Below, piece by piece: positions 54,515 to 61,900 of a stretch of 64,000 nt of DNA; positions within the stretch are counted from its first letter, which is position 1, and each line of letters begins with the position of its first letter. Where the stretch lies: contig NC_014962.1 of NCBI RefSeq assembly GCF_000186345.1, positions 2,694,450 through 2,758,449 of the forward strand, written 5' to 3'. The position numbers were made by a program, and so were the translations under genes. The DNA is from Isosphaera pallida ATCC 43644 (lineage in GTDB: Bacteria > Planctomycetota > Planctomycetia > Isosphaerales > Isosphaeraceae). The notes below the pieces were generated by a model. That model was not told where the DNA came from. It did no database searches and saw nothing but the letters and a program-made list of their open reading frames with translations.

Positions 54515-54850
54515 TCAATAGTAGCAGAAGGGGTCGTAGAACCCACCTCGGAACCCTCGGTGGAAGCCGGGATGGAACCCTCGGTGGAAGCCGGGATGGA
54601 ACCCTCGGTGGAAGCCGGGATGGAACCCTCGGTGGAAGCCGGGATGGAACCCTCGGTGGAAGCCGGGATGGAAGCCCTTGTTGACTCCCACCACCACGCT
54701 CTTGCCGCCGAAGCGATCGAAGCCGACGCCAACGCGGACGCTCTTGCCGAAGCCGTCGCCGTAGAAGAATGGGTCGAACACCTGAGCCTGCGCGTTTGAA
54801 GCCGAGGCCAGTGACAAGGCGGTCGTCAACGCGACGAGTCGAATCAGCAT
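54515..54850 (-). CDS. Small secreted peptide with GFHPGFHR repeats
   Basis: 111 residues from the ATG at 54850, with AAGGAG at a spacing of eight. The signal peptide (MLIRLVALTTALSLASASNAQA, cleavage AQA-Q near residue 22) is followed by VFDPFFYGDGFG and two Gly/Lys/Val-rich segments. Five perfect octapeptide repeats GFHPGFHR follow (residues about 59-98), ending RGGFYDPFCYY. The FDPFFY and FYDPFCYY blocks bracket the repeats. The mature chain is rich in Phe, Gly and His, so metal binding or self-assembly is conceivable, but nothing proves it. The gene at 55480-55716 has a similar signal peptide. Confidence 0.78.
   Translation of the reverse strand: MLIRLVALTTALSLASASNAQAQVFDPFFYGDGFGKSVRVGVGFDRFGGKSVVVGVNKGFHPGFHRGFHPGFHRGFHPGFHRGFHPGFHRGFHPGFHRGFRGGFYDPFCYY
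54551..54670. repeat. Five perfect 24-bp tandem repeats
   Basis: The unit starting GAACCCTCGGTGGAAGCCGG (24 bases) occurs five times without a mismatch at 54551, 54575, 54599, 54623 and 54647. On the minus strand it encodes GFHPGFHR. The perfect identity indicates recent expansion by slippage or strong homogenisation; copy number is likely to vary among strains. Confidence 0.95.
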
Positions 54851-55074
54851 CGCTCAATCTCCTTGAATCGACATGGTGGGTCTGTCATGAAGTTACGGGA
54901 AGGAGCGGGCTTCGAGTAGCGCGAGCCGCGCGTGACCGCCTTGTCTTTGTTAGACCAAGGAGGCCGCGGTCGAGACCAGATCGACGTTGAAATCCGACGC
55001 GATTCGATGGCAAGGAATCAAGCGTCGATTGTTTCCGCTCCGCACGTTCGGTCGGTTGGTCGGGACACGGGGCG

Positions 55075-55212
55075 TCATCGGCGTGGAACGTCCTTATCGA
55101 TGACCGCCAGGGGTGGTGGTGCGATCAGCGAACCCAAGGGGTCGTTCTCGCTGAGTTCCGCCGCCGCGTCCCGACAACCTCGGCTTCCGCAAACAGCGGC
55201 GTCTTCCGTCAC
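55075..55212 (-). CDS. Possible small GSRGCRD-motif peptide, cassette 1
   Basis: 45 residues from a GTG at 55212: VTEDAAVCGSRGCRDAAAEL, then an acidic and Pro/Leu-rich end. The motif C-G-S-R-G-C-R-D has two Cys four residues apart. A second ORF with VT...GSRGCRD starts at 55928, and 22 bases spanning the motif are identical. There is no clear ribosome site here, so it may be a remnant. It lies upstream of the secreted-peptide gene 54515-54850 on the same strand. Confidence 0.3.
   Translation of the reverse strand: MTEDAAVCGSRGCRDAAAELSENDPLGSLIAPPPLAVIDKDVPRR
55168..55189. repeat. 22-bp exact repeat, copy 1
   Basis: GTCCCGACAACCTCGGCTTC plus CG, identical to 55884-55905. It covers the GSRGCRD codons of the cassette ORFs and lies about 320 bases upstream of the 54850 start. 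Confidence 0.85.
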
Positions 55213-55302
55213 AAAATCCGCGCGATCGAACTAGATCGGTCGTCGGCTAGGACAACTCCACGTCGCCTTGGCCAACCAAGTGGAGACCACCCAACGTGAA
55301 CA

Positions 55303-55343
55303 CCTTCCTTCGATCGGCCTACGTAGGACGAAACGAAGGAAGG
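55303..55343. other. Long hairpin with palindromic loop
   Basis: CCTTCCTTCG (55303-55312) pairs perfectly with CGAAGGAAGG (55334-55343); the 21-base loop itself contains the palindrome CCTACGTAGG (55318-55327). It lies downstream of the 55480-55716 gene on the minus strand, so it may act as its terminator, although no T run follows. Confidence 0.5.
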
Positions 55344-55479
55344 AACGTCGCGTGGCCGGGTTAAAGGAGGTGGGCTGGTGAGTTGGGGGTCGATTTCAGC
55401 CGTCATCCCTGAAGCTCGTCGCGTCCCACGAATCAACTCGGCTCACACCGCGTGCTGACCTTTGACCGAAGGGGGCGTG

Positions 55480-55716
55480 CTATCTGAGAGGGTCAGTTCG
55501 AGGCAAATCGTGCCGAAGCGGATAGGTCTTGGGGAAAGACGGCGGACTGGGCCGGTGTCGCGGACCGCTCCAGTGATCAGGAGGATAGGGGTGTCGCAGT
55601 CCGTTGCAGCCGAGAAAAGACGGCGTGTCGGGAGTCGAGCAAAATTCCTGAGCTTGCGCGGTCGAAGCGAAGGCCAACGAAAGAACCGTCCCCAGCCCGA
55701 TCAGTCGAATCGTCAT
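55480..55716 (-). CDS. Small secreted peptide related to the repeat peptide (possible remnant)
   Basis: 78 residues from the ATG at 55716. The signal peptide MTIRLIGLGTVLSLAFASTAQAQ matches that of the 54515-54850 product (MLIRLVALTTALSLASASNAQAQ) at most positions. After the cleavage site it diverges completely: EFCSTPDTPSFLGCNG, then a Pro/His/Arg-rich end that looks poorly conserved and may be out of frame. Its start overlaps the end of an upstream GSRGCRD ORF by four bases (ATGA). It is probably a diverged or decayed duplicate. Confidence 0.5.
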   Translation of the reverse strand: MTIRLIGLGTVLSLAFASTAQAQEFCSTPDTPSFLGCNGLRHPYPPDHWSGPRHRPSPPSFPKTYPLRHDLPRTDPLR

Positions 55717-55928
55717 GGTGGAATCTCTTGTGTGGTGGCGTTGAAGGTCGGCTGAGAGAAACGGGTAACGAGTGAGCTTGAAAAGATTCGATCGTCAAGA
55801 GGATCTCGCGCGATCAAATCCTTCGACGGATTCCAACGACACGAAGCCTCGTCGGCGTTGCGTGTTGTGGCGATGGCTGGTGTGTCCCGACAACCTCGGC
55901 TTCCGTAACCGAACCATCGTTTCGTCAC
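55713..55928 (-). CDS. Possible small GSRGCRD-motif peptide, cassette 2
   Basis: 71 residues from a GTG at 55928 with GAGG six bases upstream: VTKRWFGYGSRGCRDTPAIA, then a polar, Ser/Thr/Arg-rich part. The longer frame to 56327 is unsupported. Its stop shares ATGA with the secreted-peptide start at 55716, which would allow coupled translation. It resembles the ORF at 55075-55212 in the motif and in its position before a secreted-peptide gene. Confidence 0.3.
   Translation of the reverse strand: MTKRWFGYGSRGCRDTPAIATTRNADEASCRWNPSKDLIARDPLDDRIFSSSLVTRFSQPTFNATTQEIPP
55884..55905. repeat. 22-bp exact repeat, copy 2
   Basis: Identical to 55168-55189. It lies about 170 bases upstream of the 55716 start. 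Around both copies, a TCGTCAC/CCGTCAC element and an ATCGAA element recur at comparable spacing, so the homology is wider than 22 bases. Confidence 0.85.
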
Positions 55929-56200
55929 GACCGACCTCAACAATCGAAACCTGCTCGATCGCAACTTCAGGACCATCGCTTCGGTTCGATTGACGGCCCC
56001 TAGGTTTGGCGTTGCGCGGAGCCGACGGTCCCCCAGGATCGCCGGAACGGATAAAATGAGGAGGCGCGACGCGAAGCGACCCCCACGTGCGGGGTCCGTG
56101 GCGTTCCCACCGCCGGTTGGTTTGGTCGTGTCGTGTCCGTGATGAACGTGGGATCGGACGAGATTGGTTTGTTCTATCTCAGCGAGGTCGCCGCCCCGCC
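55929..56200. other. Intergenic upstream of ribBA
   Basis: About 270 bases between the GSRGCRD ORF and ribBA. I looked for the conserved core of an FMN riboswitch, which often precedes riboflavin genes, and did not see it. No other element is apparent. Confidence 0.45.
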
Positions 56201-57565
56201 ATGTCGTTGACGTCGTCCCAGTCGGAATCGTCCTGGAACGCCCCAGGCGCTGCCAAGTCCGATTTCGCCAGTTCGGTCGAGTCTTGCGAGGCCGAGTTCT
56301 CGCGGATTGAGGAGGCGATCGCCGCAATCGCTCAAGGTCGTCCGGTCATCGTGGTCGATGACGAGGACCGCGAGGACGAAGGTGACTTCATCGCCGCGGC
56401 CGAGAAGGTCACGCCCGAACTCATCGAGTTCATGATCACCCACGGACGCGGCCAACTCTGTATGCCGATCCTGCCCGACCTGGCCGCCCGTCTCGAATTG
56501 CACCCGATGGTCGTCACCAACACCGCCCGGTTCGAGACCCCCTTCACCGTGCCGGTCGATCATATCAGTTGCAAAACCGGCATCAGCGCCGAGGAACGAG
56601 CCAGAACAATCCGGGCCATCGTGGACCCTGCCACCCGCCCCGGCGACCTGGTGCGTCCCGGCCATCTCTTTCCCCTGGTAGCCCGCGAGGGCGGGGTGCT
56701 GCGTCGCGCTGGTCACACCGAGGCGGCCGTCGATCTGGCGACGCTCGCCGGTCTCCAGCCTGCCGGCGTGCTGTGCGAAATCCTCGATGGTGTAAAGGTC
56801 GCCGGTCGTGCCAAGCTGCGCGAACTGTCCCAGACCTTCAACCTACCGATGATCTCGATCGAGGCGCTGATTCGCTACCGCCGCCGCACCGAACGCTTGG
56901 TCAGCCGTCTAGCCGAGGCTGAGTTGCCCACCAAGTACGGCCTGGGACGCATCATCGGCTACGGCGTCAAACATGAGCCGCTGAACAACCCCGTGGCGTT
57001 TGTCATGGGCGAACTCGACCGCGTTGAGGCTCCCTTGGTTCGGATTCATTCCTCCTGCTTCACCGGCGATTTGCTCCAATCGCTTCGTTGCGACTGCGGT
57101 GATCAGCTTCACCTGGCCCTGGAGGCCATCGGCCGCGAAGGGGTCGGGGCCTTGATCTATCTGCCCCAGGAGGGTCGGGGGATCGGCCTGATCGAGAAGT
57201 TGCGGGCCTATGCCTTGCAGGATCAGGGACTCGACACCGTGGAGGCCAACCTCGCGCTAGGACATCGGGCCGACCTACGCGACTACGGCGTGGGACTCCA
57301 AATTCTCCGCGACCTGGGACTGAAAAAGGTTCGTCTCTTGACCAACAATCCCAAAAAGGTCAATGCCTTCGTCATCAGCGGACACGGCATCGAAGTGGTT
57401 GATCAAGTGCCGATCGTGGCTGAGATGCGACCCGAGCGCCGTCGCTATCTGGAAACCAAGCGCGACAAGCTGGGGCACAAACTGCCGGGCGTCGTTCGTC
57501 CGGGCGGTTGTCCTCTGTGCACCTCAGATGGGGAATCCTCGGCGTCGGTCGATTCCACCAAGTGA
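56201..57565 (+). CDS. ribBA: Bifunctional DHBP synthase / GTP cyclohydrolase II
   Basis: 454 residues from the ATG at 56201; in-frame starts upstream to 56087 are not supported. The N-terminal RibB domain shows VIVVDDEDREDEGDFIAAAE, GRGQLCMPI, TGISAEERARTI and RRAGHTEAAVDLATLAG. The C-terminal RibA domain shows zinc ligands in HSSCFTGDLLQSLRCDCGDQLHLAL, the GTP-site LPQEGRGIGLIEKLRAYALQ and VRLLTNNPKKVNAF. It makes both precursors of riboflavin: DHBP from ribulose-5-phosphate and the pyrimidine from GTP. A short tail has a Cys pair (GGCPLC). It is monocistronic as far as can be seen. Confidence 0.96.
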   Translation: MSLTSSQSESSWNAPGAAKSDFASSVESCEAEFSRIEEAIAAIAQGRPVIVVDDEDREDEGDFIAAAEKVTPELIEFMITHGRGQLCMPILPDLAARLELHPMVVTNTARFETPFTVPVDHISCKTGISAEERARTIRAIVDPATRPGDLVRPGHLFPLVAREGGVLRRAGHTEAAVDLATLAGLQPAGVLCEILDGVKVAGRAKLRELSQTFNLPMISIEALIRYRRRTERLVSRLAEAELPTKYGLGRIIGYGVKHEPLNNPVAFVMGELDRVEAPLVRIHSSCFTGDLLQSLRCDCGDQLHLALEAIGREGVGALIYLPQEGRGIGLIEKLRAYALQDQGLDTVEANLALGHRADLRDYGVGLQILRDLGLKKVRLLTNNPKKVNAFVISGHGIEVVDQVPIVAEMRPERRRYLETKRDKLGHKLPGVVRPGGCPLCTSDGESSASVDSTK

Positions 57566-57685
57566 CCAACTCCTTTGGACTCGTTGCTCATTCGCATGGG
57601 TTACGTCGAGTTGGCCTCAAGCGACCCCTGAAGTGAGCGTGCAAATGTTTCTCTTCTGTCTTCCGTTCAATCGAGCGCGGTTTCA

Positions 57686-58618
57686 ATGACGAATCTTTGG
57701 CGCAGGGCGGCGCGTCGTTTAGCTCGGGAAGTTCGAACCCGAAGCTGGGTTTGGCGTTGCCGGCGGGGAGGCGAAGTGACAATCGCCACGCCGCAAGGAC
57801 GGTTCGTCCTACCGGCCGATCCCTACGACCCGATCAGTCATTCCCTGTACGTCCATCGCGGCTTCGAACGCCAACTCATGGCCGACGCGATGGACTTGGT
57901 TCGTCGCCTGCGGGGCTTGGCCCCCGGTCAAGGGACTGTGCTGGACCTGGGGGCCAACAACGGTGTGGTGTCGATCGGCCTGATCGTGACCGGCCAATGC
58001 GCACGGGCGATCGCGGTCGAACCCGAGCCAACCAACTACGCGCGTCTGATACGCAACATCGAACTCAACGGCCTCAAGGAGGTCGTAACGCCGATCCGTT
58101 CGGCGGTGGCTGCCCAGCGCTCGACTTTGCAGCTCGAATTGAGTCCCACCAACACCGGCGACCACCGGGCGCGTCCATGCCATCCCGAAACTGCGTGGGA
58201 CGACCGGAATTGCGCTTCGCCAATCGAGTTGTTCGACGAATCGAGCCGTCGGGTCATCGAAGTGCAAGCCGATCGGGTGGACGGCATCCTTGAAGGTCTA
58301 GAGCCGGAAGCGCGACGGGACATTGTGGTAGTCTGGGTCGATGTTCAGGGCTTCGAGGGTGAAGTGTTTCGAGGCGGTCCCGCGTTGTGGGCGACGGGCG
58401 TGCCAGTGGTCGCCGAGGTCTGGCCGTACGGTCTGCGACGGGCCGGGATGACTCGCGAGAGCTTCGCCGCACTGGTCGCCGGGATTTGGAGCGGCGTTTG
58501 GGTTCAACGTCGGGGGCGTTTCGTTCGCTATCCCATCGACATGGTTCCCTATTTCTGGGACGAACTCGGCGAAGCGGGCGACTTCGACAACGTAGTGTTC
58601 ACCCGCGACGCGGGTTGA
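57686..58618 (+). CDS. FkbM-family methyltransferase
   Basis: 310 residues from the ATG at 57686. A basic N-terminus (about 25 residues) and a beta segment (EVTIATPQGRFVLP) precede a Rossmann SAM-binding fold: motif I GTVLDLGANNGVVSIGL near residue 84, acidic-loop AIAVEPEPTNYARLIRNIELNGL (motif II), and VVVWVDVQGFEGEVFRGG, the FkbM block with an acidic pair. ERRVIEVQADRVDGIL-like RRVIEVQADRVDGIL separates them. The family O-methylates sugars and polyketides. No glycan cluster is nearby, so the substrate is unknown. Confidence 0.9.
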   Translation: MTNLWRRAARRLAREVRTRSWVWRCRRGGEVTIATPQGRFVLPADPYDPISHSLYVHRGFERQLMADAMDLVRRLRGLAPGQGTVLDLGANNGVVSIGLIVTGQCARAIAVEPEPTNYARLIRNIELNGLKEVVTPIRSAVAAQRSTLQLELSPTNTGDHRARPCHPETAWDDRNCASPIELFDESSRRVIEVQADRVDGILEGLEPEARRDIVVVWVDVQGFEGEVFRGGPALWATGVPVVAEVWPYGLRRAGMTRESFAALVAGIWSGVWVQRRGRFVRYPIDMVPYFWDELGEAGDFDNVVFTRDAG

Positions 58619-58811
58619 TGCTCTCTCGCAACCCAATCCCCCCTTCCCTACTCCCCGCGTTGGGATTGACGATGGGAACAGGTACAGGTCTGCCACCCCG
58701 GAGCGTGCGTCCCCGGAGAAGGGACGGCATACCGGGGCAAGAGCCAGACCATGATTCGACAAACGAGCGACTTGCCCGAACGCGCTGCAGAATCGCCGGA
58801 CGGGATGGGAA

Positions 58812-61016
58812 TCAAGGTTGGCTGGACCCAGACGCCGGGGCGACGATCGGAGGATACTCAATCTCCATTGGAGGCGGCGGCGCGGTCACGCCGGGGCCTT
58901 TGAGGTAATGCTCCATCCAAGCCAACGTGCGCAGATGATAATCATAACGGCTGTGGGAGCGACGGTTGCCGTGACCTTCGCCGGGGTAGAAGATGAGACG
59001 CACCGGAGCCTGCCCTAGAGTTTTGAGGATGCGGTAAAGCTCCATCGACTGGCCGGGGAAGACCCGGGAATCCTCCTTGCCGTGTAGGATCAAGAGTGGG
59101 GTTTTGCTCTTGGTGGCATGGAAGATCGGGCTGCGCTCTAACATGAAGGTCCAGTCTTCCCAGGGACGTTTGAGCGCGTGAACCAGATATTCTTCGTTGG
59201 GGATGTCGGTGGTGCCGACCTTGGACACCTTGTCGGAGATGCCCACGAACATGACTCCGGCGGCAAATCGCTCGGAGTAAAAGGTTGAACACCAGGCGGT
59301 GGCGTAACCGCCGTAGGAGCCGCCAGTGATGCCCACCTTGGTGGAATCGACCAATCCGAGGTTCACCAGATGATCGACCGCGTCCACCAGGTCGTCGAAC
59401 TCCTTGCCGGCCGCGTCGCCTTGACCCAGCTTGGAGAAGGCGACGCCCCGCCCGGTCGAGCCACGGTAGTTGGGATAAAACACCGCGAACCCCCGCGCCG
59501 CGGCCACCTGGCCGGGGTTGGCGTAACTGGTGACCCAGCCGTTGGGCACCCGCGCCTCGGGGCCGCCGTGGACCGCCAAAATGAGAGGATGCCGACCTCG
59601 GGACGGCTCGTTTTCAGTGACACCCAGCGGCTTAATCAGCACCCCGCGCAGTTTCAGGCCGTCCCGCGCGGTGAAGGTTTCGGCGGTTTGTTCGGCCAGT
59701 TCGACCGTCTTGAGCCAGGGGTTGGAGTCAGTCAAACGTCGCAGCTTGCCTTGCAGACCGGTCCCTTGATCCTGAAGTGTTCCATCCGGGGTCAGCGTCG
59801 CCACGTAAATGTCCGGAGGATGCGCTGGAGTGTCCACCACGAAAGCCAAGGTGGAGCCCACCAAGTCGAATGCGCTGACATTCACCGCTTGGTCGCTGAA
59901 CAACACGGTCTCGCTCGCGCCGGTCTGGCTCCGCCGGATCAGGCTGATTCGAGTTCCCAGATCGTCGTCAGACACGGCAATGAGATCGTTCCCGTTCCAG
60001 GCGAACGCCTTAACATGAATTGGCGCATCTGGCAGGAGATCGACGAGGGGACCGCCTTCGGCAGGCGCGACCATGAGACGTCCTTCGGAGGGGTCGTGGA
60101 CATCCTGCCCCGAGATCAGTCCCAGGGTCTTGCCGTCAGGACTCCAGGTCACCTGGCCGAGTTTGCCGGGGTTGTCCAAACGGGCGAGGACTTCCCCCTT
60201 GCCGTCGTTGGCGACGGTGTCCACCACAGTCACCTTGCGTGCCATGTAATCGTCGTCCACCGTCGGCGTGGGAGCCAGCGCCACGACCAAGCGGGAGTCA
60301 CCCGCGACCGGCGACCAGTGCAGCTCCGAAGCCGATCCGTCCAGGTCGAGATAACGGGCCTTCGCGTTGATGATGCCGTCGGGTTCCATCGTCACCACCC
60401 CTACGCGGGTAGGCAACAACCCATCTTCATAAACTTCCTGGACAAACCCCTGGTTGCGGCGATCTTCCACCTGCTTGGGGGTAGGCGTCTTGGACAAAAA
60501 GGCGAGTTGCCGACCATCGGCGGAAAAGGCGTAGCCGGACAGGTCGGTTTCCGCCTCGAAGAGCTTGCGAGCTTCGCCGCCGTCGATCGGGATCACATAA
60601 AGAGCCGTTTTGGTGTCCCCACCGCGACGGGCCAAATGGGCGATTCCCTTGCCGTCAGGAGTCCACGAAAGAGAGGAGACCGACGCCTGACCCGTGATGA
60701 AAGGCCGCGGCTTGTCGGTGCCCTGGACATCGGCGACCCAAAGGTGCGAAAAGGCCGGGCCATCCTCGTCAACTCCCGGAATCCGCGGATTGGCCAGCGA
60801 ATAGGCCACCGTGCCGCCATCGGGACTCACCACCACCCCGGTTGCCAGCTTGAGACGCGCCACCTGCTGAGGCGTCAGACCCTCGCCCCACGCCGGGAAC
60901 GTATTCCACACCCCCCCCACCAACGTCAACGCCGCTGCCAATGCGACTGTCACGACCCGCCAGCCAACTCGCTCAACTCGGAACGGGTTTTGCAATTCGA
61001 TTTTCTTTCTCAACAT
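58812..61016 (-). CDS. Secreted S9-family prolyl oligopeptidase-like peptidase
   Basis: 734 residues from the ATG at 61016 (AAGGA at a spacing of eight). The frame opens at 61139 but that part is unlike a signal sequence. The signal peptide is RVVTVALAAALTLVGGVWNTFPAWG. A beta-propeller (about residues 45-440) has repeated SPDGxxxA segments, such as VVVSPDGGTVAYSLANP and SWTPDGKGIAHLARR. The alpha/beta hydrolase catalytic domain carries the Ser in TGGSYGGYATAW near 565, the Asp in LILHGKEDSRVFPGQ near 648 and the His in YPGEGHGNRR near 677. It probably degrades peptides in the periplasm or outside. The Pro-rich C-terminus is extra. Confidence 0.93.
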   Translation of the reverse strand: MLRKKIELQNPFRVERVGWRVVTVALAAALTLVGGVWNTFPAWGEGLTPQQVARLKLATGVVVSPDGGTVAYSLANPRIPGVDEDGPAFSHLWVADVQGTDKPRPFITGQASVSSLSWTPDGKGIAHLARRGGDTKTALYVIPIDGGEARKLFEAETDLSGYAFSADGRQLAFLSKTPTPKQVEDRRNQGFVQEVYEDGLLPTRVGVVTMEPDGIINAKARYLDLDGSASELHWSPVAGDSRLVVALAPTPTVDDDYMARKVTVVDTVANDGKGEVLARLDNPGKLGQVTWSPDGKTLGLISGQDVHDPSEGRLMVAPAEGGPLVDLLPDAPIHVKAFAWNGNDLIAVSDDDLGTRISLIRRSQTGASETVLFSDQAVNVSAFDLVGSTLAFVVDTPAHPPDIYVATLTPDGTLQDQGTGLQGKLRRLTDSNPWLKTVELAEQTAETFTARDGLKLRGVLIKPLGVTENEPSRGRHPLILAVHGGPEARVPNGWVTSYANPGQVAAARGFAVFYPNYRGSTGRGVAFSKLGQGDAAGKEFDDLVDAVDHLVNLGLVDSTKVGITGGSYGGYATAWCSTFYSERFAAGVMFVGISDKVSKVGTTDIPNEEYLVHALKRPWEDWTFMLERSPIFHATKSKTPLLILHGKEDSRVFPGQSMELYRILKTLGQAPVRLIFYPGEGHGNRRSHSRYDYHLRTLAWMEHYLKGPGVTAPPPPMEIEYPPIVAPASGSSQP

Positions 61017-61293
61017 GAAGTTGGTCCTTGGTGGTCTGTCAGCGAAAAATCGGGTCGATGCGACCCGCGAGGTGTGTGATACTCCAACAGGGTGTGGAAT
61101 GCCACCAGGTCGTGGGAACGATTCAACCGCATGAGGCAATACGACCGATCGAAACGGGGTGTTACGTGGGGAAAGCGGGTGGTTTAGATGTCACGGAGGG
61201 GAAGCATTCGGGAACGGTTTGAGGGAGGACAGGCGTGTTCCGCGCCGTGGGGACCGTCGCATGGGCACGAACGTGGAGCGAGGGAGGTGGGTG

Positions 61294-61725
61294 ATGGCAG
61301 GGGGGCTCGATCCGCGAATTCCGGTCTCGGTGGGGGAACTGGTGGATAAGATGACGATCCTGGACCTCAAACGGGAGCGGATTGTCGATGCGGTCAAACT
61401 TGCCCACATCCGCGACGAACTGGCGTTGTTGCGAACCATTTTCGCCGAAGTGCTGCCCACGCCTCCCGCACGCCTAGCTGAACTGACCGCTGAACTAAGC
61501 CGGGCCAACCAGGCGATCTGGGATGTCGAGGAAGGGGTCCGCCGTTGCGAGGCGCGGGGCGACTTCGGGCCGGAGTTCATTGAGATGGCTCGGGCCGTTT
61601 ATCGCTGGAACGATCGTCGCGCTGCGCTCAAGCGGGCCATCAACGAGTTGTGCGGCTCACGCATAATCGAGGAGAAGTCGCACCCTCTGGAGTGGATCGC
61701 GCTCGATGGTCAGACGACCGCCTGA
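61294..61725 (+). CDS. DUF6165-like protein
   Basis: 143 residues from the ATG at 61294 (GGGAGG at a spacing of seven); the frame opens at 61159. A short leader precedes PVSVGELVDKMTILDLKRERIVDAVKLAHIRDELALLRTIF, which matches what I recall of the DUF6165 signature, then an all-helical region with ANQAIWDVEEGVRRCEARGDFGPEFIEMARAVYRWNDRRAALKRAINELCGS. No catalytic residues are known for the family. It converges on mqnE with a 175-base gap. Confidence 0.75.
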   Translation: MAGGLDPRIPVSVGELVDKMTILDLKRERIVDAVKLAHIRDELALLRTIFAEVLPTPPARLAELTAELSRANQAIWDVEEGVRRCEARGDFGPEFIEMARAVYRWNDRRAALKRAINELCGSRIIEEKSHPLEWIALDGQTTA

Positions 61726-61900
61726 ATCAAGTGACCAACCACACGCCGACTCCCCAAACCCTTGAACCGGTTGCCATCAGAAAGGAGGCGTCGGGTCGAA
61801 GAGTCGCAGGCGTCAGTCAAACAGATGGTAACATGAAGACATTCGCTTTGACAATCGTTTGATCCGTAGTGAATCGAATGACGATTGACCCAAGGCGTGA

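Larger units (their letters stand above)
54851..55479. other. Region between the two secreted-peptide genes
   Basis: 629 bases. It contains one minus-strand ORF with a GSRGCRD motif (55075-55212), a 22-base exact repeat (55168-55189) shared with 55884-55905, and a long hairpin (55303-55343). The rest shows nothing recognisable. Confidence 0.5.

Noticed and set aside
54461-54799. Plus-strand frame with MEPSVEAG repeats across the 24-bp array.
   Set aside because: The 24-bp period keeps every frame open on both strands. The minus-strand frame has a signal peptide, a strong ribosome site and a terminator; the plus strand has none.
55363-55458. A perfect AAAGGAGGTG Shine-Dalgarno match followed by a 26-codon GTG ORF (55378-55458).
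   Set aside because: The encoded sequence has no recognisable feature and no relative in the window. A single good site occurs by chance, and the flanks show no coding bias.
56000-56200. Possible FMN riboswitch upstream of ribBA.
   Set aside because: I did not find the conserved GGGGC/ACCGGCGGT core elements in the leader.
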